This document shows positions 1-9,516 of a stretch of 64,000 nucleotides of DNA, one piece after another; positions within the stretch are counted from its first letter, which is position 1, and each line of letters begins with the position of its first letter. This stretch comes from Alteriqipengyuania flavescens (GTDB lineage Bacteria; Pseudomonadota; Alphaproteobacteria; Sphingomonadales; Sphingomonadaceae), in assembly GCF_030406725.1 (NCBI RefSeq), contig NZ_CP129107.1:496001-560000 (forward strand). The letters run 5' to 3'. A program made the translations under genes and the position numbers. Under the pieces are notes generated by a model. The model ran no database searches. It was not told the origin of the DNA and was given only the letters and a program-made list of their open reading frames with translations.

Positions 1-779
1 CCACGCGCCATGTCGACCGGCTGCTGGATGCCTACGTGGATGGCGATGCACCGCGCCCGCGGCTGGTCCACCGGCTGGACAAGGATACCAGCGGCGTCCT
101 GCTGATCGCCCGCACGCCGGGCAGCGCGGCGTTCTTTTCCAAGCGCTTTTCCGGGCGCAGCGCCAAGAAGATCTACTGGGCGCTGGTGGTCGGCGTACCC
201 GATATCCACGAAGGATTGATCGAGGCCCCGCTCGCCAAGCAGCCCGGCACCGGCGGCGAGAAGATGCATGTCGACGACGAGGGCGCACCGGCCAGGACGC
301 GCTACCGCGTGGTCGAGAGGGCCGGCAACCGAGCCGCCTGGCTGGAGCTGGAGCCGCTGACCGGGCGCACCCACCAGCTGCGCGTCCACTGCGCGGCGAT
401 GGGCCACCCGATCGTGGGCGACGGCAAGTACGGCGGGCAGGATGCCTTCCTGACCGGCAGCATCAGCCGCAAGATGCACCTTCACGCGCGCCGCCTGATC
501 ATCGACAGTCCCAATGACGGTAAGAGTTCCGGAAAGATCGACGTCACCGCCGAGCTGCCCGATCATTTTGCGGAATCGATGGAGCAGCTGGGCTTCGACC
601 CTTCCCTGTCCGATGCCGCGCCGGAACAGGGCCCGCCCGAACGCAGCAAGGCGGAAAAGAAGCAAGCGGCGCGCCAGCACGCCAAGCAATACCGCAAGTC
701 GCGCCGGGGCGAGCGCCGCAGCCGCGTGACCTCCCCGGCCAAGGGGGCCGCGAAGAAGAAGCCGCCCAAGAAGCGCTGA
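1..779 (+). CDS. RluA-family RNA pseudouridine synthase (5' end missing)
   Basis: Converts specific uridines in RNA (23S rRNA or tRNA) to pseudouridine in the cytoplasm. The frame is open from base 3, so the N-terminus (usually an S4 domain) lies outside the window. The catalytic motif HRLDKDTSG is near the start, with the active-site Asp inside it, and GRTHQLRVH further on is the second RluA signature. The last 45 or so residues are very rich in Lys and Arg, an extension beyond the catalytic domain that probably binds RNA. The TGA overlaps the ATG of the next gene (TGATG). RluC-like is the most likely subgroup, but the specificity cannot be told from this part. Confidence 0.9.
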   Translation, partial: TRHVDRLLDAYVDGDAPRPRLVHRLDKDTSGVLLIARTPGSAAFFSKRFSGRSAKKIYWALVVGVPDIHEGLIEAPLAKQPGTGGEKMHVDDEGAPARTRYRVVERAGNRAAWLELEPLTGRTHQLRVHCAAMGHPIVGDGKYGGQDAFLTGSISRKMHLHARRLIIDSPNDGKSSGKIDVTAELPDHFAESMEQLGFDPSLSDAAPEQGPPERSKAEKKQAARQHAKQYRKSRRGERRSRVTSPAKGAAKKKPPKKR

Positions 780-1381
780 TGCATCCCAATCCCGCCTTCC
801 GGCGCGACGAACGCGCATTGCACGAGGCGCTGATCGACCAGGTCGGCTTCGGCACGGTTTTCCTGACCACGCCCGACGGACCGCGCGTCGCCCACACCCC
901 GCTCGTGTCGACGGGAGACGGCGCGGTGCAATTCCACCTCGCCCGCGCCAACGCCCTGACCCGCCACTTGCCGGGCGCGACCGCGCTGGCCGTGGTCAAC
1001 GGGCCGGACGCCTATGTCTCCAGCCGCTGGTACGACGATCCGAACAAGGTGCCGACGTGGAACTACGTCGCGATCGAGCTGGAAGGGCCGGTGCGGCAGA
1101 TGGAGGAAGAAGGGCTGCTCGGCCTGCTCGAAACCCTGTCTTCGCGGCATGAAGGTCGCATCGCTACCGGCGGCAAGCCGTGGACGATGGACAAGCTGAC
1201 CCCGCAGGCGATGCGCGCTCCGCTGCGAGGCATCGTGGGCTTCGAGATGGAAGTCATGGCCTGGCGCGAGACGGTCAAGCTGTCGCAGAACCAGCCGGCG
1301 GACGAGCGCGAACGGGTCGCTGCCGCGCTGGAAGCCGAAGGCTCGCTCGGCGTTGCCGAACTGATGCGGACGCTGCCGTGA
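779..1381 (+). CDS. PaiB-family FMN-binding protein
   Basis: About 200 residues with the PaiB / FMN-binding split-barrel pattern: N-terminal HPNPAFR, a central SSRWYDDPNKVPTWNY block typical of the family, and LSQNQP near the C-terminus. Family members are annotated as transcriptional regulators, but the fold is that of a flavin-binding oxidoreductase-like barrel, so a redox or general stress role is equally possible. The start ATG overlaps the stop of the upstream pseudouridine synthase and the stop overlaps the GTG of the HAD gene, so it lies in a translationally coupled run. Confidence 0.85.
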   Translation: MHPNPAFRRDERALHEALIDQVGFGTVFLTTPDGPRVAHTPLVSTGDGAVQFHLARANALTRHLPGATALAVVNGPDAYVSSRWYDDPNKVPTWNYVAIELEGPVRQMEEEGLLGLLETLSSRHEGRIATGGKPWTMDKLTPQAMRAPLRGIVGFEMEVMAWRETVKLSQNQPADERERVAAALEAEGSLGVAELMRTLP

Positions 1382-2034
1382 GCGGCCGCCTCGCCATTTT
1401 CGATTGCGACGGCACGCTCGTCGACGGGCAGGCGGTCGTGTGCGAGGCGATGGAGCAGGCCTTCGCCCGGATCGGCGCCCCGCCCCCGCCGCGCAGCGCC
1501 ATCCGCCGCATCGTCGGCCTCAGCCTGCCACAGGCAGTCCGCCACCTGATGCCGGATGGCCAGGATGCGGAACGGGCCGAAGTGGTGGAAGCCTACAAGG
1601 AAAATTTCCGCGCCGCGCGCACCGAAGGCCGCCTGGACGAACCGCTGTTCGACGGGATCGAGGCGCTGCTCCGCCGCCTGCATGCGGATGGCTGGGCGCT
1701 GGCTGTCGCGACCGGCAAGTCCGACCGCGGGCTGGTCAGCTGCCTGACTGCGCACGGCATTATCGACCTGTTCTCCTCCCTGCAGACGGCCGACCGCCAT
1801 CCGTCGAAACCCGATCCCGCGATGCTGGCCGAAGCGATGTTCGATTCGGCCACCCCGCCTGCCGACACGGTGATGATCGGCGATACGACGTACGATATCG
1901 CCGCCGCCGCCAACGCGGGCGTGCGCGCCATCGGGGTCGAGTGGGGTTATCACGAGGCGGACGAATTGCTGGGCGCCGGCGCCATCGGCGTGGCGCGCGA
2001 TATGGAGGAACTGGAGGCGATGATCCGTGGCTGA
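1378..2034 (+). CDS. HAD-family phosphatase (phosphoglycolate phosphatase-like)
   Basis: A cytoplasmic haloacid-dehalogenase-fold hydrolase of 218 residues. All four motifs are visible: DCDGT at residues 9-13 (nucleophile Asp9), Thr112 in VATGKS, Lys144 in SKPDP and the acidic IGDTTYD at about 166-172. A helical cap lies between motifs I and II, as in phosphoglycolate phosphatase (Gph) and related enzymes. The GTG start at 1378 is chosen because it overlaps the preceding TGA and places motif I right at the N-terminus. The substrate is not decidable from sequence. Confidence 0.88.
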   Translation: MSGRLAIFDCDGTLVDGQAVVCEAMEQAFARIGAPPPPRSAIRRIVGLSLPQAVRHLMPDGQDAERAEVVEAYKENFRAARTEGRLDEPLFDGIEALLRRLHADGWALAVATGKSDRGLVSCLTAHGIIDLFSSLQTADRHPSKPDPAMLAEAMFDSATPPADTVMIGDTTYDIAAAANAGVRAIGVEWGYHEADELLGAGAIGVARDMEELEAMIRG

Positions 2035-2257
2035 CGACCCGAAGCAGCAGGAGAAAGATCCGGCCTTCGCGCGCTTCATGCTGATCCAGCTGAGCCGGCT
2101 GGTCGGCATCGTCATGGTTCTGGCGGGCCTCGCCATGGCGAACGGCGTGATCGGGCCGGACCCGGTAGTCGGTTACGTCCTTATCCTCGCCGGCATGGTC
2201 GAAACCTTCGTGATCCCCGTCATCATGGCGAAGCAGTTCCGGAGCCCGAAGGAATGA
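2027..2257 (+). CDS. Small inner-membrane protein, function unknown
   Basis: 76 residues with a polar N-terminus and two hydrophobic segments (about residues 24-42 and 49-66), so probably a two-helix membrane protein. The GTG start overlaps the end of the HAD gene and its TGA overlaps the ATG of the ATP12 gene, which makes it a coupled member of the operon. I recognise no named family. The position next to an F1-assembly chaperone is suggestive only. Confidence 0.7.
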   Translation: MADDPKQQEKDPAFARFMLIQLSRLVGIVMVLAGLAMANGVIGPDPVVGYVLILAGMVETFVIPVIMAKQFRSPKE

Positions 2258-2949
2258 AGCGTTTCTGGAAGGAAACCACGGTCGAGCAGGTCGACGGCGG
2301 CTGGCAGGTGGCGCTCGACGGGCGGCGCATTCGCACGCAAGGCGGCGCGCCGCAGATCGTGCCGACCCATGCGCTGGCGCAGGCGCTGGCCGACGAATGG
2401 CGGGCGCAGGGAGACAAGGTCGACCCCGCCGCCTTCCCGCTGCGCGACATGGCGGACTATGCCATCGACCATGTCGCGCGCGACCGCGCCGCCGTGACGG
2501 ACAAGCTACTGCAGTTCCTCGAAACCGACACGCTCTGCTACCGCGCCGACCCGGACGAGCCGTTGTGGCGCAAGCAGGCAGACGTTTGGGAGCCGTTGCT
2601 ATCCGCCTTCGAAGCGCGCGAAGGCGTGCGGCTGGAGAGGGTCAGCGGCGTCGGCTACCGCGCGCACCCGGAAGAGACGAAGACCGCACTGGCCGAGAGC
2701 CTGGCGAAACGCGACGCATTCACGCTGGCCGGGCTGCAGACCCTGGCCTCGCTCGCCGCGTCGCTTTGCGTCGCGCTGGAAGCCAGCGAGGGCGGGGATA
2801 CGCAAAGCCTGTTCGCCGCAGCCAATCTCGAAGAAGACTGGCAGGCGGAGCAATGGGGCTGGGACCCGGCCGCGCGCGAACGGCGTGACGGGCGCGAGGC
2901 GCAATTCGCGGCCGCCGCGCGGTTTATCGAATTGAGCAGGAAGGGCTAG
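2254..2949 (+). CDS. ATP12-family F1-ATPase assembly chaperone
   Basis: 231 residues matching the alphaproteobacterial/mitochondrial ATP12 family: N-terminal MKRFWKE, a beta-rich segment with VALDGRRIRT, then LADEWRAQG, PLRDMADYAID and the C-terminal EEDWQAEQWGWD block. In mitochondria ATP12 binds the F1 alpha subunit during ATP synthase assembly; the same role is assumed here. It is last in the plus-strand operon that starts upstream of the window. Its TAG overlaps the stop of the convergent lipoprotein gene in a shared CTAG. Confidence 0.88.
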   Translation: MKRFWKETTVEQVDGGWQVALDGRRIRTQGGAPQIVPTHALAQALADEWRAQGDKVDPAAFPLRDMADYAIDHVARDRAAVTDKLLQFLETDTLCYRADPDEPLWRKQADVWEPLLSAFEAREGVRLERVSGVGYRAHPEETKTALAESLAKRDAFTLAGLQTLASLAASLCVALEASEGGDTQSLFAAANLEEDWQAEQWGWDPAARERRDGREAQFAAAARFIELSRKG

Positions 2950-3560
2950 GCACCGCCGGCCCAGTCGGCCACGCCAATCGCCACTTCGTTGGCCGCCTGG
3001 TTGAGCGCCGGGCCGACCGCTGCGGCCTGCGGCGCGACGCCTGAGATACGGCTTTCAAAGCGGCGGGTGCGGACCACGTTTTCGCCCGTCGTCAGCATCG
3101 CGTCGAACCGCACGATGACGGAGCTGGTGGCCACATCGTACCCCATTTCGCGCAAGGTGCCGGTCAGCTTGGTGTCGGGCAGGACCTGCGCATTGCCGGT
3201 GTCGACCACCAGCCGGTCGGTCCGCGCGCGCAGCGTTTCGGCAAGCAGCGTGGTGAACAGGCGCGTCGGGCGTTCCACCCACAGCGCGTCTTGCAGATAG
3301 GCGACGTTCGCCGCATCGATCTGCACCGGTACGCGCTGTACGGCGAGCTTCTTGGGCGCGTCGACTTCGCTCACGCCGATGGCCTGTTCGATCAGGCCGC
3401 TGCTGCCCGAACCTGCCGGGCGCATGACTTGCGGGGTGAGGTCGAAGAGGCTTTCGGGCGGATCGTCGCCGAAGCTGATGCAGGCGGAAAGCGCTGCGAT
3501 GACCGGCAAGGCAACCAGCATGCGGATCGATTTCATGGTCTTGTTCCCGGTCGTGGTCAT
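2946..3560 (-). CDS. ABC-type transport auxiliary lipoprotein (Mla/Mce system)
   Basis: A periplasmic or outer-membrane lipoprotein serving an MCE-type lipid transporter. The N-terminus has a hydrophobic signal ending in a lipobox (ALSAC), and the rest matches the PqiC/ABC_trans_aux domain (YLQDALWVERPTRLF, LTGTLREMGYD). The ATG at 3560 is preferred because it overlaps the MlaD stop (ATGA); a second ATG at 3536 would give a shorter, more typical signal peptide. Last gene of the minus-strand operon MlaE-MlaF-MlaD-lipoprotein. Confidence 0.82.
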   Translation of the reverse strand: MTTTGNKTMKSIRMLVALPVIAALSACISFGDDPPESLFDLTPQVMRPAGSGSSGLIEQAIGVSEVDAPKKLAVQRVPVQIDAANVAYLQDALWVERPTRLFTTLLAETLRARTDRLVVDTGNAQVLPDTKLTGTLREMGYDVATSSVIVRFDAMLTTGENVVRTRRFESRISGVAPQAAAVGPALNQAANEVAIGVADWAGGA

Positions 3561-4504
3561 GGCTTGTAATCCGGCAGCTTCTCGCTCCCGATCAGGCTGG
3601 TCGCACCTTCGCCCTCCAGCCGTTCGACGATCGCGCGCAGCGACTGGCTGGTGCGCTGCAGGTCGCGCAGCGTGGCTTCGGCAGCGGGCAGCGTTTCGTT
3701 GTTCACCCGCGCGGCGGCTGGCTGCACGGAGGCAAGCGTCGCTTCCAGTTCGCGCGTGGCGCCTTCCGCTGCCTGCAGCGTCTGGCGCAGGCTGGCAGCG
3801 ATAGCGGGCGCTTCTGCGCTGACGCCATCGACGGAGACGGTCGCGCTGCGGAGCAGGCCTTCGGCCTCTGCCAGCGTCTGCGTGCCCTGGTCGGTGGCCC
3901 GCTGCAGGGCGTTCAGCGTCTCGGTGATTTCGGGCGCCTGGTCGGCGATCTGGTCGGTCAGGCGCTGCGTGTTGTTGAGGATGCCGGCGATCGAGGCCTG
4001 GTTCTCGTCCGACAGCAGCATCGTCAGCCGCTCCGTCAGCGTGGCCACCCGTTCGAGCAGCAGCGGCGCGTTCGCCAGCAATTCGCCGAAGCCGCCGGGC
4101 TTGTACGGGATGACCGGCACACCTTCCGGCCCCGGTTCGGTAATCGGCGGCGCATCCTTGCGCGCCCCGTCGAGCTGGATGGTGGATACGCCGGTGAAGC
4201 TGCCCAGCACGGTCGCGGTGGTACCTTGCAGGATCGGCACGTTGTCCTTCACCCGGATCCGCACGCGCACGAATTCGGGGTCCTGCGGCCACAATTCGAT
4301 TTCCTCGACCTGGCCCACGGGCACGCCGGAAAAGCTGACCTGGCTGCCGTTGGCGAGCCCGTCGACGCTGGTCTTGAAGAAGATGTCGTAACGCTGCTGG
4401 TCGTCCTTGCCGAGCCCGGCGAGGACGATGATCGCCGCCGCCAGTGCCGCCAGCAGGGCGAGCGTGACGGCACCGACCCACAGATGGTTTGCGCGAGTTT
4501 CCAT
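3557..4504 (-). CDS. MCE-domain substrate-binding protein (MlaD-like)
   Basis: 315 residues: an N-terminal membrane anchor (about residues 8-30), an MCE domain (roughly 40-115, with the GLANGSQVSFSGVPVG pattern), then a long Ala/Gln-rich helical region with the heptad-like content seen in MCE tails. It forms the periplasmic channel ring that passes phospholipids between membranes. The ATG at 4504 puts the anchor at the N-terminus and follows the MlaF stop by 7 bases. The long coiled tail is closer to Mce/LetB-style single-MCE proteins than to the short E. coli MlaD. Confidence 0.9.
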   Translation of the reverse strand: METRANHLWVGAVTLALLAALAAAIIVLAGLGKDDQQRYDIFFKTSVDGLANGSQVSFSGVPVGQVEEIELWPQDPEFVRVRIRVKDNVPILQGTTATVLGSFTGVSTIQLDGARKDAPPITEPGPEGVPVIPYKPGGFGELLANAPLLLERVATLTERLTMLLSDENQASIAGILNNTQRLTDQIADQAPEITETLNALQRATDQGTQTLAEAEGLLRSATVSVDGVSAEAPAIAASLRQTLQAAEGATRELEATLASVQPAAARVNNETLPAAEATLRDLQRTSQSLRAIVERLEGEGATSLIGSEKLPDYKP

Positions 4505-4511
4505 TGCGGCC

Positions 4512-5432
4512 CTATTCCCCGTTTTCCGGACGCTTGTCCATGGCTGCGGCATCCGCTTTCGCGGTCCCCGCCCGCTGTGCATCCAACTTGTCGGCATCGC
4601 CGGTGGTCTTGCCTGCGAGAGCGGCGCGTCCGCGCGGCCCGTTGAAATATTCCTCGATCCACGGATGGCCGGTCTGCTTCAACTCCGGGATCGTGCCGAC
4701 CGCGATGACCTTCTTGTCCGCCAGCACCGCCACCCGGTCGCAGATCTCGTAGAGCGAATCGAGGTCATGGGTGATGAGGAAGACGGTAAGCCCCAGCGTC
4801 TGCTGCAGGTTGCGGGTCAGCTCGTCGAACTTGGCCGCGCCGATCGGGTCGAGGCCGGCGGTCGGCTCGTCGAGGAACAGCAGTTCCGGATCGAGCGCGA
4901 GCGCACGGGCGAGGCCGGCGCGCTTCTTCATCCCGCCCGAAAGTTCGCTCGGATACTTGTTCGCCGCCTCTTCCGGCAGCCCCGACAGGCGCACCTTGTA
5001 GCGCGCGATCTCGTTCATCAGCCACGGTTCGATGTCGGGATAGAACTGCTTGAGCGGCACCTGCACGTTTTCACCCACCGTCAGGGTGGAGAACAGAGCG
5101 CCGCCCTGGAACAGCACGCCCCAGCGGCTGCGCACGCCGATTTCCTCGTCCGGCTCCGCATCGGTCATCGACTTGCCGAAGACCTCGATATCGCCTTCGC
5201 TCGGCTGCTGCAGCCCGATGATGGAGCGCATCAGAACCGATTTGCCGGTGCCCGAGCCGCCGACAACGCCGATGATCTCGCCCCGCTTCACATCGAGGTC
5301 GAGCCCTTCGTGCACCACCTGTTCGCCAAAGGCGTTGCGCAGGCCCCGCACGCGGATCGGGTATTCGCCGCGGAAGCGCCCGTGGCGGTGGCGCAGGACG
5401 TCGGCGGACTTGGGATCCATCAGCCTGGTCAT
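4512..5432 (-). CDS. ABC transporter ATP-binding protein (MlaF-like)
   Basis: The cytoplasmic ATPase of the lipid transporter. Walker A is GGSGTGKS, the signature is LSGGM, Walker B is LLFLDEPTAGLDP and the switch His is in LITHDLDS. The ATG at 5432 overlaps the MlaE stop (ATGA). About 40 residues after the ABC domain form a charged tail (AGTAKADAAAMDKRPENGE) of unknown role. Cotranscribed with the MlaE-type permease and MCE protein, so the substrate is presumably phospholipid, to maintain outer-membrane asymmetry. Confidence 0.92.
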   Translation of the reverse strand: MTRLMDPKSADVLRHRHGRFRGEYPIRVRGLRNAFGEQVVHEGLDLDVKRGEIIGVVGGSGTGKSVLMRSIIGLQQPSEGDIEVFGKSMTDAEPDEEIGVRSRWGVLFQGGALFSTLTVGENVQVPLKQFYPDIEPWLMNEIARYKVRLSGLPEEAANKYPSELSGGMKKRAGLARALALDPELLFLDEPTAGLDPIGAAKFDELTRNLQQTLGLTVFLITHDLDSLYEICDRVAVLADKKVIAVGTIPELKQTGHPWIEEYFNGPRGRAALAGKTTGDADKLDAQRAGTAKADAAAMDKRPENGE

Positions 5433-6532
5433 GCCCAGCCCACTTCGCTGAAGAAGACCGCGAAGAACGCGTCGAGCACGATGACGGCGAAGATGCCCTG
5501 CACCACGGCGGTGGTGGTGCGCAGGCCGACCTGTTCGGAATCGCCTTTCACCTGCATGCCCTGGTAGCAGCCGGTGAGCGCGATGATGAGGCCGAACAGC
5601 GGCGCCTTGATGAGGCCGACCCACAGGTCGTAGCTCGGGACCACTTCCAGCACGCGCGAAAGGAAAGTGGCGAAGGGGATGCCCAGCGTCAGCGCGGACA
5701 CGAATGCGCCGCCGATGATCGCCATCGCGCTGGCGTAAAAACCGAGCAGCGGCATCATGAACACGATGGCAAGGATGCGCGGCACCACCAGCGCTTCCAT
5801 CGGCGCTATGCCGATCGTGCGCATCGCGTCCACTTCCTCAGTCAGCTGCATCGTGCCGATCTGCGCGGCAAAGGCGCTGCCGGACCGGCCCGCGACCATG
5901 ATCGCGGTCATCAGCACGCCCAGTTCGCGCAGGCACAACCTGCCGGTGAGGTTGATGGTGTAGATTTCCGCGCCGAACTGGCGCAGCTGCACCGCGCCCT
6001 GCTGCGCCACGACGATGCCGATCAGGAAGCTCATCAACCCGACGATTCCGAGCGCGGAAACGCCGATCAGTTCCATCTGGCGAACCAGCGCCTTGCTGCG
6101 GAAACGGCTGGGGTGGCGGATCACGGCGCCCAATGCGGATATCGCCGCACCGAAGAAGGCGACCATGTCGCGCGTGCCGTAGCCGAAATTGATCACCTTG
6201 TCGCCGGTTTCGCCCATCACGCGCTGCATGACCGGCGCGCGCTCGGCGCGTACATCGATCTCCTCGCCCTCGTCGCTCTGCACCGCTTCGATCAGGCGGG
6301 TGGCGCGTTCGTCCGCGCCTTCGATCGATGCATCGTGCCGATCGGCCACGGACCAGGCGAGATAGGCGCCGACGGTGTCGATCTCCTCCACGCCCGACAG
6401 GTCCACGCGGCGCACCTCGCCGTCGAGCGCGCGGACCGACTGGTCCACCTCGCCCACCGTGCTGACCAGCCAGTTGCCTTCCAGCACAAGCGTGCCGTCG
6501 TCGTCCTGCCGGAAAAGTGCCCCGTCGCTCAT
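5429..6532 (-). CDS. MlaE-type permease with N-terminal STAS-like domain
   Basis: 367 residues. Residues about 1-100 form a STAS-like domain (RRVDLSGVEEIDTVGAYL); the remainder is the MlaE/YrbE permease with five to six hydrophobic helices and the family motif around SGSAFAAQIGTM. In E. coli the STAS protein MlaB is separate; here it is fused to the permease, a known arrangement in alphaproteobacteria. First gene of the operon; the 91-base gap to divergent valS must hold both promoters. Confidence 0.9.
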   Translation of the reverse strand: MSDGALFRQDDDGTLVLEGNWLVSTVGEVDQSVRALDGEVRRVDLSGVEEIDTVGAYLAWSVADRHDASIEGADERATRLIEAVQSDEGEEIDVRAERAPVMQRVMGETGDKVINFGYGTRDMVAFFGAAISALGAVIRHPSRFRSKALVRQMELIGVSALGIVGLMSFLIGIVVAQQGAVQLRQFGAEIYTINLTGRLCLRELGVLMTAIMVAGRSGSAFAAQIGTMQLTEEVDAMRTIGIAPMEALVVPRILAIVFMMPLLGFYASAMAIIGGAFVSALTLGIPFATFLSRVLEVVPSYDLWVGLIKAPLFGLIIALTGCYQGMQVKGDSEQVGLRTTTAVVQGIFAVIVLDAFFAVFFSEVGWA

Positions 6533-6623
6533 CGCGGGCGCTTATGCGGCGTTTCGCAGGGCCTTACAAGCGTTTGCACGGCCCTGCTTGTAATGGCGCA
6601 GGGCCGCTGGCAATGCCGATCGT

Positions 6624-9509
6624 ATGACGAGCGAAACGAATACCGCATCCGGCAACACCCTCGCCACGACCTTCGATCCGGCGGAGATCGAGGCTCGCTG
6701 GTATGCGCACTGGGAGGAAAACGGCCTATTCCGGCCGGAACGGCCCGATGCGGAAGCCTTCACGCTGGTGAACCCCCCGCCGAACGTGACGGGCAGCCTG
6801 CACATCGGCCACGCGCTCGACAACACGCTGCAGGACATCATCGTGCGGTACGAGCGGCTGCGCGGCAAGGACGCGCTATGGGTCGTCGGCATGGACCACG
6901 CCGGCATTGCCACGCAGATGGTGGTCGAACGCCAGATGGAAGCCGCGCAGGACAAGCGGACGAACTACAGCCGCGAGGAATTCGTCGGCAAGGTCTGGGA
7001 CTGGAAGGCCGAAAGCGGCGGCCAGATCACGAAGCAATTGCGCCGCCTCGGCTGTTCGATGGACTGGAGCCGCGAGCAGTTCACGATGGACGAGCATTTC
7101 AGCCGTGCCGTGCTGAAGACCTTCGTCGACCTGTATAACGATGGCCTCATCTACCGCGACAAGCGGCTGGTGAACTGGGACCCCAAGCTGAAGACCGCGA
7201 TCAGCGACCTGGAGGTCGAGACGCAGGACGTCGCAGGGCATTTCTGGCACTTCAAGTACCCGCTCGAAGACGGCGTGACGCTGGCGAACGGGCAGGACTA
7301 CATCGAGGTTGCCACCACCCGCCCAGAGACGATGCTGGCCGACATGGCCGTGGCCGTCCACCCGACCGACGAACGCTATGCCAGCGTCGTCGGCAAGCAC
7401 GTGGTCCTGCCGCTGACCGGCCGCCGCGTACCCATCGTGGCGGACGAGCATGCCGACCCCGAACTCGGCAGCGGCGCGGTGAAAATCACGCCGGGGCACG
7501 ATTTCAACGACTTCGAGGTCGGCAAGCGTGCGGGCTTCCAGCCGGCCGACATGCTCAACATGCTCGATGCCGAAGCGAACGTCTGCCAGACGGCGGACGG
7601 CCTGGTGCCGGACGAATTCATCGGCCTCCACCGCTTCCGCAACATCCACCTTGCGGGCGAAAGCAAGGGCGCGCGCGAGCTCGTGGTCCAGCGGATGAAG
7701 GAACAGGGCTACCTGATCCCGCACATCGCGAAGACGAAGAAGGGCGAGGAGCAGGAGCTCGACGCCGAACCGCGCACCATCGCCACCCCCTTCGGCGACC
7801 GCGGCGGCGTGGTCATCGAACCGTGGCTGACCGACCAGTGGTATGTCGATGCGGCGAAGCTGGCGGTCAAACCGATCGAAGCGGTGAAGACCGGCGCGGT
7901 CGAGATCGTCCCGAAAAGCTGGGAGAAGACCTTCTTCAACTGGATGGAGAACATCCAGCCGTGGTGCGTCAGCCGCCAGCTATGGTGGGGACACCGGATC
8001 CCGGCGTGGTACGATGGTGACGGCAACGTGTTCGTCGCCGAAACGGAAGATGAAGCGCAGGCGCTCGCCGGGTCAGGCGTGGAATTGACGCGCGACGACG
8101 ATGTCCTCGACACGTGGTTCTCCTCCGCCCTGTGGCCTTTCGCCACGCTGGGCTGGCCGGACGAATCACTCCCCTTCCCTGAAGGGAAGGGGTCGGGGGA
8201 TGGGTCTCCGGCGGATGCAGGGGTAGGCCAAGACCGGCAAGCGTCGAACCCCCACCCCCCAACCCCCTCCCCGCAGGGGAGTGGGAGTTTGCTCGCCAAG
8301 CACTACCCCAACGACCTGCTGGTTTCCGGCTTCGACATCCTGTTCTTCTGGGATGCGCGGATGATGATGATGGGGCGCTACCTGACCGGGCAGGACCCGT
8401 GGCCGCGCCTCTACCTGCACGGGCTGGTGCGCGCCGCCGACGGGTCCAAGATGTCGAAGTCGAAAGGCAACGTGGTCGATCCGCTCGGCCTGATCGACAC
8501 CTACGGCGCCGATGCGCTGCGTTTCTTCATGGCGGCGATGGAAAGCCAGGGCCGCGACATCAAGATGGATGACAAGCGGGTGGAGGGGTATCGCAACTTC
8601 GCCACCAAGCTGTGGAACGCGACGCGTTTCTGCCAGTCGAACGGCATCGGCGCGAGCGAGACAATCGCTGCGCCTGAAGCGAAGCTGGCCGCCAACCAGT
8701 GGATCATCGGCGAGGTCGCAAAGACGATCGAGGTGCTCGAAGCGGCTATGGCCGACCTGCGGTTCGATGCGGCGGCCAACACGATCTACCACTTCACGTG
8801 GGACCGGTTCTGCGACTGGTATCTGGAGCTTATCAAGCCGGTCTTCGCGGACGGCGCGAGCGAGGCAGCGGCCGCGGAAACGAGGGCCGTCGCCGGCTGG
8901 GCGCTCGACCAGATCCTCGTCATGCTGCACCCCTTCATGCCCTTCATCACCGAAGAGCTGTGGTCCAAGCAGGGGGACAGGGCGAACTATCCGCTCATCA
9001 CCGCCAAGTGGCCGCAGCCGCAGGCATCGGTGAACTCGCGGGCGGTCGCGGCGATCGACTGGGTCATCACCCTGACCACGGCGACCCGCGGTGCGCGCAA
9101 CGAGCTGGGCATTTCGCCGGGCGAGAAGCTGGCGGCCTTCATCGCCAGCCCCTCCCCGGTCGCAGCCGGCGTGATCGAGCGCAGCAGCGCCGCGATCGAG
9201 CGGCTGGCGCGGCTCACCCCCGTTACCGTGGGCGATGCGCCGGCCGGGCCCGCAATGCAGGTCATCGCAGGCGACGATGTCGTCATCGTGCCGCTGGAAG
9301 GCGTGATCGATATCGATGCGGAACGCAGCCGCCTGTCGAAAGCGCGGGAAGCCTCCGCCAAGGAAGCGAAATCGCTCGAAGGCCGGCTCGGCAACGCGAA
9401 CTTCGTCGAACGCGCCAAGCCGGAAGCCGTCGAAAAGGCGCGCGCCGACCTCGCCCACCACACCGCCGAGGTCGAACGGTTCGACGCGGCGCTCTCGCGG
9501 CTGGGATAA
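6624..9509 (+). CDS. valS: Valyl-tRNA synthetase with an in-frame repeat insertion
   Basis: Class I aminoacyl-tRNA synthetase that charges tRNA-Val. HIGH is present at about residues 59-62 and KMSKS at about 609-613; between them lies the CP1 editing domain, and a C-terminal coiled coil of about 65 residues closes the protein, as usual for ValRS. It is 961 residues long. Residues about 515-555, between the conserved LGWPDE and the [20 protein letters not shown] block, are a low-complexity Pro/Gly-rich stretch encoded by a palindromic repeat; other ValRS have only a short surface loop there. The reading frame is kept on both sides, so the gene is probably functional. Confidence 0.97.
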   Translation: MTSETNTASGNTLATTFDPAEIEARWYAHWEENGLFRPERPDAEAFTLVNPPPNVTGSLHIGHALDNTLQDIIVRYERLRGKDALWVVGMDHAGIATQMVVERQMEAAQDKRTNYSREEFVGKVWDWKAESGGQITKQLRRLGCSMDWSREQFTMDEHFSRAVLKTFVDLYNDGLIYRDKRLVNWDPKLKTAISDLEVETQDVAGHFWHFKYPLEDGVTLANGQDYIEVATTRPETMLADMAVAVHPTDERYASVVGKHVVLPLTGRRVPIVADEHADPELGSGAVKITPGHDFNDFEVGKRAGFQPADMLNMLDAEANVCQTADGLVPDEFIGLHRFRNIHLAGESKGARELVVQRMKEQGYLIPHIAKTKKGEEQELDAEPRTIATPFGDRGGVVIEPWLTDQWYVDAAKLAVKPIEAVKTGAVEIVPKSWEKTFFNWMENIQPWCVSRQLWWGHRIPAWYDGDGNVFVAETEDEAQALAGSGVELTRDDDVLDTWFSSALWPFATLGWPDESLPFPEGKGSGDGSPADAGVGQDRQASNPHPPTPSPQGSGSLLAKHYPNDLLVSGFDILFFWDARMMMMGRYLTGQDPWPRLYLHGLVRAADGSKMSKSKGNVVDPLGLIDTYGADALRFFMAAMESQGRDIKMDDKRVEGYRNFATKLWNATRFCQSNGIGASETIAAPEAKLAANQWIIGEVAKTIEVLEAAMADLRFDAAANTIYHFTWDRFCDWYLELIKPVFADGASEAAAAETRAVAGWALDQILVMLHPFMPFITEELWSKQGDRANYPLITAKWPQPQASVNSRAVAAIDWVITLTTATRGARNELGISPGEKLAAFIASPSPVAAGVIERSSAAIERLARLTPVTVGDAPAGPAMQVIAGDDVVIVPLEGVIDIDAERSRLSKAREASAKEAKSLEGRLGNANFVERAKPEAVEKARADLAHHTAEVERFDAALSRLG
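8167..8287. repeat. Palindromic interspersed element inserted in frame in valS
   Basis: About 120 bp. The left end has a perfect hairpin, CCCCTTCCCT-GA-AGGGAAGGGG (8171-8192). The right end has CTCCCC-GCA-GGGGAG (8268-8282). The outermost CACTCCCC (8167-8174) and GGGGAGTG (8276-8283) are inverted copies, and the G-rich tract at 8189-8204 can pair with the C-rich tract at 8248-8266. Such double-hairpin elements are scattered through many alphaproteobacterial genomes. Here it adds 40 codons with no stop. Confidence 0.85.
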
Positions 9510-9516
9510 CAGGCGC

